The notes beneath the pieces are model-generated. The model had not been told where the DNA came from, ran no database searches, and saw only the letters and a program-made list of their open reading frames with translations. This document shows positions 53,447-62,799 of a stretch of DNA of 64,000 nucleotides, in pieces. The translations under genes were made by a program, and so were the position numbers. Every line of letters begins with the position of its first letter. Position 1 is the first letter of the stretch. Origin of the DNA: Acidobacteriota bacterium. GTDB taxonomy: Bacteria; Acidobacteriota; Thermoanaerobaculia; Multivoradales; Multivoraceae. The stretch lies in assembly GCA_029263415.1 (NCBI GenBank), contig JAJCXN010000051.1, forward strand, positions 62,001-126,000, read 5' to 3'.

Positions 53447-54067
53447 CTAGGCGTGCCGCGCCCAGCTGAGTTCACCTTCGACGTATGGCACACAGGGGTC
53501 ATACCGACCCGGCGTCTCTGCGTATCGCATGGCCTGGGTGTAGCCCAGCTCGGAGGTGAAGTAGCCCAACACGGAGAGTTGCTTGATCGCACGAAAATAG
53601 TGCGCTTCATCATCGGGGTGCTCGGTCGCCTGTTCCCACTGTTCGCGGTCGAGACGCTCGAGCAAGCCTTGGCGCTGTGCTGGGGATGCTGCCGCGAAGC
53701 CCGAACCGACGTCCGCAGTGCACTCGGCTTCCAACGATTTCATGCCCGACCGGAAGATCACTTGATCTTCAGGCGAGTAGGTGTCAGTCACCATGAGCGC
53801 GATGAATGCCCCGACCTCTGCGTCCTTCGCCCCTGGCGTCTCAGTCGCGGGGAGGATCGTCTCTGCCACTTCGTCTAGCCAAGCGATCTCCACGTCCGTG
53901 AACGGGGTCAGGCGCGCGCTTTCGGCGCGCTCCTTGGTGGATGAACAAGCGGTTAGCAAGGTGGCGTTGCTGGCCGCCAGTGCAAGTCCACTTCCCAAAA
54001 GAGCTCTGCGGATGATCTCTCGACGGGTAAGGCCTAGGTTCGACGCGGCTTGTTGCGAGGGTGTCAT
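53447..54067 (-). CDS. gluconate 2-dehydrogenase subunit 3 family protein (Tat lipoprotein-like)
   Basis: 206 residues from the ATG at 54067 (MTPSQQAASNLGLTRREII). A twin-arginine-type leader (TRREIIRRALLGSGLALAAS) ends near TACSS, which may serve as a lipobox. The mature part has FTDVEIAWLDEVAETILPA, the opening pattern of this family. It starts one base after the GMC stop, so the two are coupled. Second such pair in the window, after 280-2731, but with the flavoprotein on the opposite strand and sequence clearly diverged. Confidence 0.85.
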   Translation of the reverse strand: MTPSQQAASNLGLTRREIIRRALLGSGLALAASNATLLTACSSTKERAESARLTPFTDVEIAWLDEVAETILPATETPGAKDAEVGAFIALMVTDTYSPEDQVIFRSGMKSLEAECTADVGSGFAAASPAQRQGLLERLDREQWEQATEHPDDEAHYFRAIKQLSVLGYFTSELGYTQAMRYAETPGRYDPCVPYVEGELSWARHA

Positions 54068-54068
54068 T

Positions 54069-55754
54069 CTAAAGATTCCCACGTTTGAGTTCACCCACGG
54101 CGTAGTCCGCTGCGCGCGCGGTCAACGCCATGTAGGTGAGCGACGGGTTCTGGTTGGCTGCCGAGGTCATGCAGGCCCCGTCGGTAACAAACACGTTGGG
54201 GGCGTCCCAAACCTGGTTATTGCCGTTGAGCACAGACGTACTGGGATCGCGCCCCATGCGTGCGGTTCCCATCTCATGAATGCCCTGTCCAGGGTAGTAG
54301 CCTGCATCGTACGTCTTCACGTTCTTGACTCCGCAGGCCTCCAGGGATTCAGCCATGTCGCTCATCATGTCCTTGCGCATGAGATGCTCGTTTTCACCGA
54401 TCTCGCAATCGAACGAGAGAACCGGCATGCCCCATTTGTCTTTGCGGTCGGGATCGATAGTGACCCGGTTCTCATGACTGGGCAGCATCTCGCCAAACGC
54501 TGTGGCTCCGATCGACCAACTACCAGGCTGGGCCATCTCATCCTTGAATCCAGCACCGATGCCGAGCTCCCTGACCGCGCGCGACCAATCACTGCGACCG
54601 GCTGAGCCTTGGTAGCCGAAGCCACGCAGATACTCGCGCTTGTCGTCACCCACGTTCCGATAGCGCGGAATGTAGAAGCCGTTGGGTCGCGCCCCGTAGT
54701 AGCTCTGGTCATCGAGCCCTTCGAGGTCGCCGCGGGCACCAAGCCTGAAATGGTGATCCATCAGGTTGTGCCCAAGCTCACCACTGCTGCTACCAAGACC
54801 ATCTGGCCAGATGTCAGTTGCCGATTGCATGAGCAACCAAGTGGAGTTAAGCGTCGACGCGCACAAGAACACGATCTTCGCTGAGTACTCCGTGGTGTTA
54901 TCGGTGACCGCGTCCTGCACGCGCACACCCACCACACGCTTGGTGTCTGCGTCGTAGTTGAGTTCGGTGACGATCGCGAACGGACGCAAGACCAAGCGCC
55001 CCGTGGCCACGGCCGCAGGCAGCGTCGAGGACTGGGAGCTGAAGTAGGCGCCGTATGGGCAACCCAGCCAGCAGGCGTTGCGATAGCGACACGGCACGCG
55101 ACCGGGCAGCCCTTCGGTCAGATTCGCAACACGCCCCGGGATGATGCGCCGACTCCCACCAAAGGTGGCCGACAGACGCTCAGCCACCATCTCCTCTCCA
55201 CAGTTGAGCGGCATCGCCGGTTGGAACTGACCATCCGGCAGTTGCGGCAGTTGCTCTTGCGATCCGGAAATACCAGCAAAGCGTTCGACGTGGTCGTACC
55301 ACGGCGCAAGATCGCTGTACCTGACCGGCCAGTCCACTGCGACTCCATCGCGATCGTTGGCTTCGAAGTCCAGATCGCTCCAGCGATAGCTCTGTCGACC
55401 CCAAGTGAGTGAACGTCCGCCCACTTGGTATCCCCTGAACCAATCGAAACGCTTGACCTCGGTGTAGGGCGAGTCTTGGTCTGAGGCCCACCAATCGAGA
55501 TTCTTCTCGTTCAGCGGATAGTCGCGTTTTAGAACCGGATAAGCCTCTTCCATCGCATGCGTGCGCATCCCGCGATGGGGGTACTCCCACGGCGCCTTGC
55601 GTGCGTTGACGTAGTCCTTCAGATGCTCAACGTTCTTACCGCGTTCCAGCAGGAGCACATTCAAACCGCGCTCGGTTAGCTCCTTGGCCGCCCACCCGCC
55701 CGAGATACCGGACCCCACCACGATCGCGTCGAATTCGATATCTGTCTTAGCCAT
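54069..55754 (-). CDS. GMC family FAD-dependent oxidoreductase with Cys cluster
   Basis: 561 residues. The FAD motif is GSGISGG at 14-20, followed by the GMC segment RGYQVGGRSLTWGRQSYRWS and the C-terminal IHEMGTARMGRDPSTSVL and NQNPSLTYMAL. Cysteines C222-x5-C228-x3-C232 (RVPCRYRNACWLGC) match three of the four in the paralogue at 280-1986, supporting a conserved Fe-S or structural site. It probably oxidises a sugar or alcohol in the periplasm with its Tat-exported partner. No cytochrome subunit is adjacent; the nearby VWA operon encodes haem proteins but a link is speculative. Confidence 0.9.
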   Translation of the reverse strand: MAKTDIEFDAIVVGSGISGGWAAKELTERGLNVLLLERGKNVEHLKDYVNARKAPWEYPHRGMRTHAMEEAYPVLKRDYPLNEKNLDWWASDQDSPYTEVKRFDWFRGYQVGGRSLTWGRQSYRWSDLDFEANDRDGVAVDWPVRYSDLAPWYDHVERFAGISGSQEQLPQLPDGQFQPAMPLNCGEEMVAERLSATFGGSRRIIPGRVANLTEGLPGRVPCRYRNACWLGCPYGAYFSSQSSTLPAAVATGRLVLRPFAIVTELNYDADTKRVVGVRVQDAVTDNTTEYSAKIVFLCASTLNSTWLLMQSATDIWPDGLGSSSGELGHNLMDHHFRLGARGDLEGLDDQSYYGARPNGFYIPRYRNVGDDKREYLRGFGYQGSAGRSDWSRAVRELGIGAGFKDEMAQPGSWSIGATAFGEMLPSHENRVTIDPDRKDKWGMPVLSFDCEIGENEHLMRKDMMSDMAESLEACGVKNVKTYDAGYYPGQGIHEMGTARMGRDPSTSVLNGNNQVWDAPNVFVTDGACMTSAANQNPSLTYMALTARAADYAVGELKRGNL

Positions 55755-56006
55755 AGGTCAGCAGCTCTTCATCGTTGGTCTAGAGGGTCGGCGTACACGC
55801 GAGGCCTGGTCGGTTCACCTCCAGCGAGGGTTTCTTGCTGACTCACAAGCGGAGGGCTTGCAGGCCACAAGAGACCCGGCCAAACCCGACGCCCCGAACC
55901 TGGGTCTAGAGCGGCCGAGACGACTGGCTGGAGGTGATTCGCTCCGAATATACCGAAGTACCTCGACCAGCGACTAGCGGCCACGGTGGGGCGTTTCCAG
56001 AAACTG
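55755..56006. other. intergenic region upstream of the second GMC operon
   Basis: About 250 bases between an SDR gene and the GMC start on the same strand. No gene is supported. It probably holds the GMC promoter. No copy of the dyad found before the first GMC gene is present. Confidence 0.4.
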
Positions 56007-57005
56007 CTAACGAGCGGTCCTGAGAAACACCTCGATCCGCGAACGCTGTTGGTTGCGTGTCTCGTCGAAGTCAAGCTGCGGCTTGCGGATCTTGAGCAGA
56101 AGCAAGTCGTCAGCGGTTGGCGCGTCGCTAGCGAGGATCTCCTCGATGGCGGAGTCCAGGTGCTCATCCCAGTGAGGTTGCCTGCCGTCCACATCCTTAA
56201 CGCCGTAGTGACGCGTGAGCTCCCAGCACGAGAGCGCCTGCCCAGCGCGGAGGTGCATCTGGGGATCGGCCGCGAGCGCAGCGATCGCTCGGCCGACTAG
56301 AAGCGGCGTTTCCGAATGAGCGAAGTGGGGATCCATCGCGATGGCGTCCCGCCAGTTCTCCTCAGCTACTCCAAAGTGGTCGAGCACTGCTTCTGAGCGA
56401 AGGAAGCCCGGAGTGATGGCGACGGAGGTTATCGCCTTGTCAGCGAGTTCAACTGACATCGCATATGCCAGCCGAATCACCGCGATCTTGCACAGATCGT
56501 AGAAGAGCTGTCCTCGATACCCATAGAACGCTCCGTCCGTGACCTCTACGATGAGCCCGCTATCTCCTTCGAGCATGAGCGGAACACCGTGTCGGCTGGT
56601 GATGATGTGAGTCTGCACCGCGCGTTCCATCATCTTGAAACCGGTGTCTACGTCTACCTCCCAGAAGCTCTTGCCCCATTCGGTGAGGGCGTCGCCACCC
56701 CAGATGTCGTTGACCAGGATATCGAGCCTGCCATGGTCTGCACGAACGCGTTCGAACAGGCGCTCAACCTCGGTTTCTTCGCTGTGATCCACACACACGG
56801 CGATACCACTGCCACCTGCAACGCATACCAGTTCGGCCGTCTCTTCGATCGTCTCGGGGCGTTTGGGGTCTAACTGGCCATCACGACTGCTGCGCCCGGT
56901 GCAGTACACCGTCGCGCCAGCCTGTCCTAACGCGCGTGCGATGCCTCGACCTGCACCGCGTGTTGCACCCGCGACCAGCGCGACCTTTCCCCTTAGCGTC
57001 GTCAT
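56007..57005 (-). CDS. short-chain dehydrogenase/reductase
   Basis: 332 residues from the ATG at 57005 (MTTLRGKVALVAGATRGAG). The glycine-rich NAD(P) motif is GATRGAGRGIA, a Rossmann Arg follows in YCTGRSSRDG, and ILVNDIWGGD matches the NNAG position. The catalytic region reads YRGQLFYDLCKIAVIRLAYA with a Y-x3-K-like YDLCK. It is longer than classical SDRs because of a C-terminal extension. Substrate unknown; single gene with its own promoter region. Confidence 0.87.
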   Translation of the reverse strand: MTTLRGKVALVAGATRGAGRGIARALGQAGATVYCTGRSSRDGQLDPKRPETIEETAELVCVAGGSGIAVCVDHSEETEVERLFERVRADHGRLDILVNDIWGGDALTEWGKSFWEVDVDTGFKMMERAVQTHIITSRHGVPLMLEGDSGLIVEVTDGAFYGYRGQLFYDLCKIAVIRLAYAMSVELADKAITSVAITPGFLRSEAVLDHFGVAEENWRDAIAMDPHFAHSETPLLVGRAIAALAADPQMHLRAGQALSCWELTRHYGVKDVDGRQPHWDEHLDSAIEEILASDAPTADDLLLLKIRKPQLDFDETRNQQRSRIEVFLRTAR

Positions 57006-57244
57006 CCTTAGGAGCATACCCTTGACCTCTGGCATCTCATGAGGTCACTTAGCGGTTGCCAGGAGCTGAGTCCTCGCGGACTGCACCCCGGCGCTTCCAG
57101 CACTCCGCAGTTCGATCCACCGGCTCAAGGAGCTTCACCCGCCGCCAGACGCGCAGCCGCAAACCAGCTAGCAGACTCGACAGAGAGCTCAAGCTAGAGT
57201 GACGTCTCAAGCTCCTTTAGGCGCAACCACTCCGCAATGCACCG

Positions 57245-57973
57245 ATGACCCTCCTCGACCACGTCCTTGCCTTCGTGTTCGGCCTACTGTTGCCGACACT
57301 TCAAGCTTGGCCACGCCCATCGGACCAGGAAGCCGCAGAGCAAGCCGAGCCACAGACTTTCGAAGAGAAGCGGCAGGCGTACTGGGGCACTGCAGTGGTG
57401 CACGCTGTGATCGGCGGGTTGACCCTGCTCGCGTGGCGTGCCGGAGACCGTTCACTGAACGATCTCGGCGTCACAGCCGCTCCCACTCACCTCGCTATTG
57501 GATTCGCTCTCACTGTGCTCTGCTTCCTCTTCTACGGTGCGGACACGTGGGAGAAGCTGCGGCCCTCGCGTCTTCCAGAATCGCGCGAACGCTGGCGCAA
57601 AGAGGCACCGCACATGCCGAGAACGTGGGCTGAAGTCGCCCACGCCGTGCCCGTCGGTCTGGCTGGCGCCGTTTGCGAAGAGATCGTATTTCGTGGATTC
57701 CTCATCTCTTACGTCGTTACGTTCGCAGGCACTTCATCCCTAGGAATCGCGGTCGCAATAGGTCTTTCGGCCATCGCCTTTGGCGTGCTCCATCTCAATC
57801 AGGGCGCAAGAGCAGCTGTCTTGGTGAGTGCGCTAGCGGCCATCGTTGGCCTGATATTCATCGTCACTGGATCACTCTGGATACCGATCGCGATTCACAT
57901 GCTCGTCAATCTGGTCGGCCTTTCTCTCGGACCGTGGTTCATGCGGGACTACTCTATGCACGCCGCTCAGTGA
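57245..57973 (+). CDS. CPBP family intramembrane metalloprotease
   Basis: 242 residues, about six hydrophobic segments. Motif 1 of the CPBP (CAAX protease and bacteriocin-processing) family is GAVCEEIVFRGFLISY (EExxxR), followed by AFGVLHLNQGARAAVL with the His of motif 2 and IAIHMLVNLVGLSLG near the C-terminus. It is probably an intramembrane protease; the substrate is unknown. It diverges from the SDR gene across about 240 bases. Confidence 0.9.
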   Translation: MTLLDHVLAFVFGLLLPTLQAWPRPSDQEAAEQAEPQTFEEKRQAYWGTAVVHAVIGGLTLLAWRAGDRSLNDLGVTAAPTHLAIGFALTVLCFLFYGADTWEKLRPSRLPESRERWRKEAPHMPRTWAEVAHAVPVGLAGAVCEEIVFRGFLISYVVTFAGTSSLGIAVAIGLSAIAFGVLHLNQGARAAVLVSALAAIVGLIFIVTGSLWIPIAIHMLVNLVGLSLGPWFMRDYSMHAAQ

Positions 57974-57997
57974 AGCAGCCAACAAGGGCAGAATCCG

Positions 57998-58726
57998 TTA
58001 GCTCTCCATTGCCTCACTAACCTGCGTTGCGATCATCTCCGCCAGCAAATCGAGTTGTTCTGAACCGTGTTCAGCCGTCGCCCTTGCAGGATCACCAGCG
58101 TAGGCCCGCGAGAGCCCCATCTCTGCGAAATCTTCGACACCGGATTGCAACTTCTCCGAAAGGCTAATTGGCACTTCAGGAAGTTCGCCCCTTTCGTGAT
58201 CCCTCACCAGCTCGGGCGCAGCAGCCATCATGATCGAGGTCTCGTAGCGCCCAGCGTGACACGCGCCGCTCTTGAACTCCCCGGAGAGGGTGCGCGCCCA
58301 CCGTCTGGTTAGTGGGCTGCTGACGCTCGCGCGCGTGGAGTCGATGCCGTTGATGGCCGCACGCACCGCCTGATCGTGCGCCGGCTCGAGGTGGTTGTTG
58401 ACGATCCCGACATGAGCGATGCCGTTGCCAAGATAGCTCTCGACCAAACTTTGCAACAGCGCAGTCAGCGTAGCCGCGGGCACCGATACCGCCCCACTGA
58501 ATGCGGCCGCGCACTCCGTGACGCCATAAGGAACTGCAGGAGCAATCAAGGCGGCGAGTCCTCCAGCTGAGAGCACACTCGCCGCCCGCACTGCCGCCGC
58601 CTGCGAGATCACCACGTCGGTTTCCAATGCGAGGTGAGGCCCGTGAGGTTCGATCGCGCCTACCGGGAGCAACACCACGAGCGGCTTTGAGCTATCGATC
58701 AAGATCGCGAGTTCATCTGTCGTCAA
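57998..58726 (-). CDS. creatininase family amidohydrolase
   Basis: 242 residues. The metal-binding opening LPVGAIEPHGPHLALETD is the family hallmark, with Glu, His and Asp ligands. GACHAGRYETSIMM matches the later His/Glu ligand motif, while the usual NGHGGN appears altered to NNHLEPAH. Members open cyclic or linear amides (creatinine, formamides, mycofactocin precursor). It lies 32 bases after the aromatic CoA ligase gene on the same strand, so it may process an amide- or amine-containing intermediate in that pathway; this is inferred from position. Confidence 0.87.
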   Translation of the reverse strand: MTTDELAILIDSSKPLVVLLPVGAIEPHGPHLALETDVVISQAAAVRAASVLSAGGLAALIAPAVPYGVTECAAAFSGAVSVPAATLTALLQSLVESYLGNGIAHVGIVNNHLEPAHDQAVRAAINGIDSTRASVSSPLTRRWARTLSGEFKSGACHAGRYETSIMMAAAPELVRDHERGELPEVPISLSEKLQSGVEDFAEMGLSRAYAGDPARATAEHGSEQLDLLAEMIATQVSEAMES

Positions 58727-58758
58727 GCGACCCAGTTGAAGCGTCGGCGGTATCCAGT

Positions 58759-60480
58759 TCAGTGGTTCGACTCCTGCTCGCTGGCGATGAGAGCTTTACG
58801 ATCGACCTTGCCGCGGTCGTTCTTAGGAAGATCGTCCACGAAGACCACCCAGCGCGGGTACTTGTGGTTCGACAGGCCATGGCGAACGTGCTCTTGAAGC
58901 GCTTGCTCCATAGACTCGACCGACCCTGGCGAGGGATCGCCGCTGATCGCTCCCTCTAAGGGTTCTGGAACTAGGGGTTCTCGAAGCACCACGAACGCCT
59001 TGGGCTTGGCCAGCCCCTCGCGTTCCGCTGGGATAACAGCAGCCAAAGCCACTGCATCATGCTCCATGAGACAGTTCTCGATCTCCAAAGGCGACACCCA
59101 GATGCCACCCGACTTGAACAGGCTGTCAGCGCGCCCTTCAAACCACAGATACCCATCGCCATCGATCCGAAACAGATCGCCGGTGCAGCACCAGTACCCG
59201 TGAAAGGTCTGCCAGCTCTTGTCGCGATCCTGGAAGTAGCACTGCGCGACGCTGTCTCCCTTGACCCAGAGGACGCCAATCTCACCTTGAGGCACCGGCT
59301 CCTCCCCTGGGCCTTCTGCCTCGGCCGGCAAGACCGCGATGGAGTAGCCGTCCACCACGCGTCCAAGCGAGCCGGGCTTGATGTCGCCGGGCCGGTTGCT
59401 GGCGTAGATGTGAAACATCTCGGCCGAGCCGATGCCGTCGTAGACGTCACTCGCGAAGCGCGACACGAAACGCTCCAAGAGCGCGGGCGGCAGAGCCTCT
59501 CCTGCGGACAGATGAAAACGGATGCACGAGAGGTCAAGCGGATCGTCGCCACGAGCCGTTCGCTCAGCGTCATGCTGGAGAATCTTAGCCATCATCGTGG
59601 GCACGTTGGTGACGATGGTGGGGCGGTACATCTCGATGGCTTGCATCAGGGCTTGTGAAGTACAGCGCTCTGAGAACAGACAGGTGGTCGCGCCAACCGC
59701 GAACGGGAACATCAGATTGGTTCCCGTGGCATAGCCAAAAAACAGCTTCGATGCACTCACCGTGATGTCGTCGCTTCGGTAGCCCACGGTCCGTTTTGCA
59801 TAGACCTCGGTGTTGTAGGCAAAATCTCGATGAGTGTGAACTGCAGCCTTCGGTCGTCCGGTCGATCCTGAAGTGAACAACCAGATCGCCACATCATCCC
59901 GAGCGACACCAACAGGTTGGAAACTCTGATCTCGGCCCACACGAAGTGCCTCGCTGAGAGCCTCGCACTTCGTGTTGCGGCCAGCGAGTTCGACCGGCAC
60001 GCCGAGCGACGCTTCGCAGTCCTCTCCGGTCGAGGAATGAGGAACCAAGAGGATCCCTCGGAGGTGGTGGTTGTCCGTTGAGGGACTCAACTCTAGAGAC
60101 GCTGCCAGGCCTCGGGCGACTTCGGGAGTGGTCACCAACACCGATGCTCGCGAGTACTCCAGGACATAACCCAGATCCTCGATCGGCGCCGCTGGGTTGC
60201 CCATGGCCACCACTGCACCCGACGCGAGGGTTCCGAAGAAGGCCCAGGCAAAAGCCGGAACGTCTGGCAACACGATGTAGACCCGTTCTTCCGGTCTCAC
60301 CCCTAGCGACTGCAGATACGAGGCGAAAGCCCTACTCCGCTCCGCGACCTCAGCGTAGCTGTAGTCGAGGTCTCCAAAACGAACCGCGGTCTTGTCACCC
60401 AAGCCCTCGTCAATCCGGTCGAACAGGAAATAGTCCGCGAGGCAAAATTCGGCGGGAAACTCAACGCGCTGTTCACTCAT
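58759..60480 (-). CDS. aromatic acid-CoA ligase (benzoate/2-aminobenzoate-CoA ligase family)
   Basis: 573 residues. AMP-forming ligase motifs: IWLFTSGSTGRPKAAVHTH (P-loop), YDGIGSAEMFHIYASNRPGD, YWCCTGDLFRIDGDGYLWFE and a late KNDRGKVDRKALI with the catalytic Lys. VSASKLFFGYATGTNLMFPF is characteristic of the benzoate-CoA ligase group. It would activate an aromatic acid such as benzoate, salicylate or 2-aminobenzoate. It overlaps the RidA gene by 8 bases and lies in a cluster with crotonase, SDR and an oxidoreductase that fit CoA-thioester ring degradation. Confidence 0.92.
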   Translation of the reverse strand: MSEQRVEFPAEFCLADYFLFDRIDEGLGDKTAVRFGDLDYSYAEVAERSRAFASYLQSLGVRPEERVYIVLPDVPAFAWAFFGTLASGAVVAMGNPAAPIEDLGYVLEYSRASVLVTTPEVARGLAASLELSPSTDNHHLRGILLVPHSSTGEDCEASLGVPVELAGRNTKCEALSEALRVGRDQSFQPVGVARDDVAIWLFTSGSTGRPKAAVHTHRDFAYNTEVYAKRTVGYRSDDITVSASKLFFGYATGTNLMFPFAVGATTCLFSERCTSQALMQAIEMYRPTIVTNVPTMMAKILQHDAERTARGDDPLDLSCIRFHLSAGEALPPALLERFVSRFASDVYDGIGSAEMFHIYASNRPGDIKPGSLGRVVDGYSIAVLPAEAEGPGEEPVPQGEIGVLWVKGDSVAQCYFQDRDKSWQTFHGYWCCTGDLFRIDGDGYLWFEGRADSLFKSGGIWVSPLEIENCLMEHDAVALAAVIPAEREGLAKPKAFVVLREPLVPEPLEGAISGDPSPGSVESMEQALQEHVRHGLSNHKYPRWVVFVDDLPKNDRGKVDRKALIASEQESNH

Positions 60481-60868
60481 CAGCGATCACCGCGGTCACC
60501 TCGATCTCGACCTTTGCCTCTTTCTCCACCAGAGAGCGGACCTCGACCAACGACATGGTTGGATAGTAGGCGCCGATTTGATCTTGGTAGGCCTCTCCAA
60601 CGCCTTTCAGGTTCTCGCGATACTCGTCAATGTTGGTGACGTACCAGGTCATGCGCACGATGTGCTGCGGGCCCGCGCCACCGCTTTCGAGAACCGCAAC
60701 CACATTGCTCAGGGCCACTCGCGCCTGTTCAACAAGTCCATCACTGTGGAAGACACCGCTAGCATCCCAGCCCACTTGACCGGCCACGAACACGAGTTCG
60801 CCCCGAGCTGCGATCCCATTGCTGTAGCCACTCGGTCGTGGCCATCCGGCGGGTAGTAGGTGTCTCAT
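60473..60868 (-). CDS. RidA family protein
   Basis: 131 residues, typical RidA/YjgF length. MRHLLPAGWPRPSGYSNGIA opens it, VFVAGQVGWDASGVFHSD is the conserved core, and YYPTMSLVEVRSLVEKEAKV the C-terminal motif. RidA proteins hydrolyse reactive enamine/imine intermediates. Overlap with the aromatic CoA ligase gene suggests dealing with an imine formed during breakdown of an amino-substituted aromatic; that would favour 2-aminobenzoate as substrate. Confidence 0.9.
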   Translation of the reverse strand: MRHLLPAGWPRPSGYSNGIAARGELVFVAGQVGWDASGVFHSDGLVEQARVALSNVVAVLESGGAGPQHIVRMTWYVTNIDEYRENLKGVGEAYQDQIGAYYPTMSLVEVRSLVEKEAKVEIEVTAVIADE

Positions 60869-61090
60869 GGTCTCTCTCCGCTTGTGATCAGTTGTTTCGA
60901 GGCGTCCCAGAAGTCGGGTTTAAGTCTGTATCGCTGGCAGGCCTGCTCCGCGCGCACACACAGACCAACACTTCGAATAGTAGCCATGATTATCGGCGGC
61001 CGTAACATCTCCGGGACAGCCAACCAATTCTCCCCATCTCAGCTTCTCCTTGCGATGCAAGCACAGCGAGCTTGGAGCAAGCGTCAACAT
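60869..61090. other. spacer between two halves of the aromatic cluster
   Basis: About 220 bases with no supported gene. It is comparatively AT-richer around 60970-61060 and probably contains the promoter of the RidA-ligase-creatininase unit. The long hairpin at 61091-61153 bounds it on the right. Confidence 0.45.
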
Positions 61091-61153
61091 GGTGACTAGC
61101 CTTTGGAATGATAGGCACGGAGTGCCGACCAATCATTCCAGAAGCTAGTCACC
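61091..61153. terminator. 63-nt nested hairpin at the end of the enoyl-CoA hydratase gene
   Basis: Outer arms GGTGACTAGC / GCTAGTCACC and inner arms TGGAATGAT / ATCATTCCA pair with only a 3-base imperfect junction. The 19-base loop itself contains GGCAC-GGA-GTGCC. The right arm includes the stop codon (61145-61147). It is the strongest secondary structure I found in the window. No T-run follows on either strand, so it may be a factor-assisted terminator, an RNA-stability element, or a small mobile palindrome. Confidence 0.75.
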
Positions 61154-61957
61154 CGCAAAGCGGGGGCGCTCCTTCTTGACGAAGGCGTGGTACGCCCGAT
61201 GAAAATCTTGGGTCTCCATGCACTTCGCTTGCGCGATCGCTTCTTCGCGCACCGCGTCGATCGCATTCATGTCCCACTCTCGCACCAGCATCTCTTTGGT
61301 CATGGCGTGCGCCAGGGTCGGACCATCGGCAATCCTGCGCGCAAACGTTGCCGCTTCAGAAGCAAGATCCGAGGGCTCATGCATGCGATTGAAAAAGCCG
61401 CAATGCGCGGCCTCCGCGCCGTCCATCACCCGACCACTGTAGAGCAGGTCAGCAGCCCGGCCCTGACCGATGATGCGCGGCAAGATGCTGCAAGCTCCCA
61501 TATCGCAACCGGCAAGTCCGACGCGGACAAAGAGGAACGCGACCTTGCTCGAAGCGGTACCGAAGCGAAGGTCCGAGGCCATTGCGATCGCCGCTCCTGC
61601 GCCCACACAAACTCCATCGATGGCGGTGATCACAACCTGCGGGCAGGACATGATGGCGATGATCAGATCACCCGTCATGGTGGTGAACTCACGCAACCCG
61701 GCAGTGTCCATCTCGGTCAGCGGCCCAATGATCTCGTGCACGTCTCCACCGGAGCAGAAGTTGCCGCCAGCCCCGGTGATCACCACCGCTTTGACTTGGT
61801 CGCTGTCTGTCAGGCTGCGAAAGGTGTCTCTGAGCTCCGCGTACGATTCGAACGTCAGTGGGTTCTTGCGCTCAGGACGATTGAAGGTAATGGTGGCGAC
61901 TCCTGATTCGAAGTGCCACAAGAAGTGTTCGGGCTTGAAATCGGCTGGATTCTTCAT
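61145..61957 (-). CDS. enoyl-CoA hydratase/isomerase family protein
   Basis: 270 residues. Crotonase motifs: [38 protein letters not shown] and [20 protein letters not shown] (oxyanion hole), then [20 protein letters not shown]. It likely hydrates or hydrolyses a ring-derived enoyl-CoA. Its start overlaps the SDR stop by 4 bases, placing it third in the oxidoreductase-SDR-hydratase unit. Its 3' end forms one arm of the large hairpin. Confidence 0.92.
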   Translation of the reverse strand: MKNPADFKPEHFLWHFESGVATITFNRPERKNPLTFESYAELRDTFRSLTDSDQVKAVVITGAGGNFCSGGDVHEIIGPLTEMDTAGLREFTTMTGDLIIAIMSCPQVVITAIDGVCVGAGAAIAMASDLRFGTASSKVAFLFVRVGLAGCDMGACSILPRIIGQGRAADLLYSGRVMDGAEAAHCGFFNRMHEPSDLASEAATFARRIADGPTLAHAMTKEMLVREWDMNAIDAVREEAIAQAKCMETQDFHRAYHAFVKKERPRFAGD

Positions 61958-62799
61958 CGGTTCAAAGGCCTATCGAGTTTGCTGCCGTCGACAGTGACGA
62001 CGGAGCCATTGGTTGTTGATACATCTTGGCAACACAGCCAGGCGACCTCCGCTGCCACTTCTGTTGGAGCCACGAGGCGTTGATGAGTGTTGGAGGCTGC
62101 GTAGCTCGCTAAGACATCCTCCACAGACTGGCCAGTGCGCTGCGCCACGTCCGCAGCTGAGTTGCGGGTCATATCGGTATCAACAAAACCAGGGCAGACC
62201 GCGCTGATACCGACACCTCTCGCAGCAGTCTCCTCTGCCAAGGCGCGGGTCAGACCGACCACTGCGTGCTTGGCTGCTACGTACGCCGAGACATAGGGAT
62301 AGCCGCGCAGCCCGGCGGTGCTCGCAACATTGACGATGCGACCGGCGCCGCGTTCGAACATTGCAGGCAGAGCCTCAGCGCAGCACAGCCTCACGGGCCG
62401 CACGTTGATGTCGAACATCCACTGCCACGCGTCCTCGTCTGTGCGCAGAAACGGCGCCGTGCTGGCAGCGCCAACATTGTTGATCAAGATGCTGACGGGG
62501 CCCAACGACTGAACCGACTGCTTGAAGGCCCGGGCGACTTGATCGCACTGCGTTACGTCAGCCGCCACCGCCACTGCCTTTCCAAGCAGAGCGCTCGCAG
62601 CTTCCCGAGCGACGGCATGGTCTCGCGCGACGATGGTCACGGCAGCTCCCTTGGAGGACAACTCTTGCGCGATCGCCGCACCGATGCCGCGACTGCCGCC
62701 AGTGACTAGCGCGTGCTCGCCCAGCAGCTCTGGCTCGCTGTTCTCCTCTTGCGTCGGCTGACTCACCCCAACACCATTCACACCGGTGACACCGGTCAT
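61954..62799 (-). CDS. short-chain dehydrogenase (3-hydroxyacyl-CoA dehydrogenase-like)
   Basis: 281 residues. It has [12 protein letters not shown] (NAD motif), [10 protein letters not shown], and the catalytic Ser plus YVAAK in [20 protein letters not shown]; the end reads [16 protein letters not shown]. The first 25 residues are a Gly/Val/Thr-rich repeat (three ACCGGT sites 9 bases apart) outside the fold. Overlaps of 4 bases on both sides show tight coupling. It likely oxidises a hydroxyacyl-CoA formed after ring reduction. Confidence 0.92.
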   Translation of the reverse strand: MTGVTGVNGVGVSQPTQEENSEPELLGEHALVTGGSRGIGAAIAQELSSKGAAVTIVARDHAVAREAASALLGKAVAVAADVTQCDQVARAFKQSVQSLGPVSILINNVGAASTAPFLRTDEDAWQWMFDINVRPVRLCCAEALPAMFERGAGRIVNVASTAGLRGYPYVSAYVAAKHAVVGLTRALAEETAARGVGISAVCPGFVDTDMTRNSAADVAQRTGQSVEDVLASYAASNTHQRLVAPTEVAAEVAWLCCQDVSTTNGSVVTVDGSKLDRPLNR

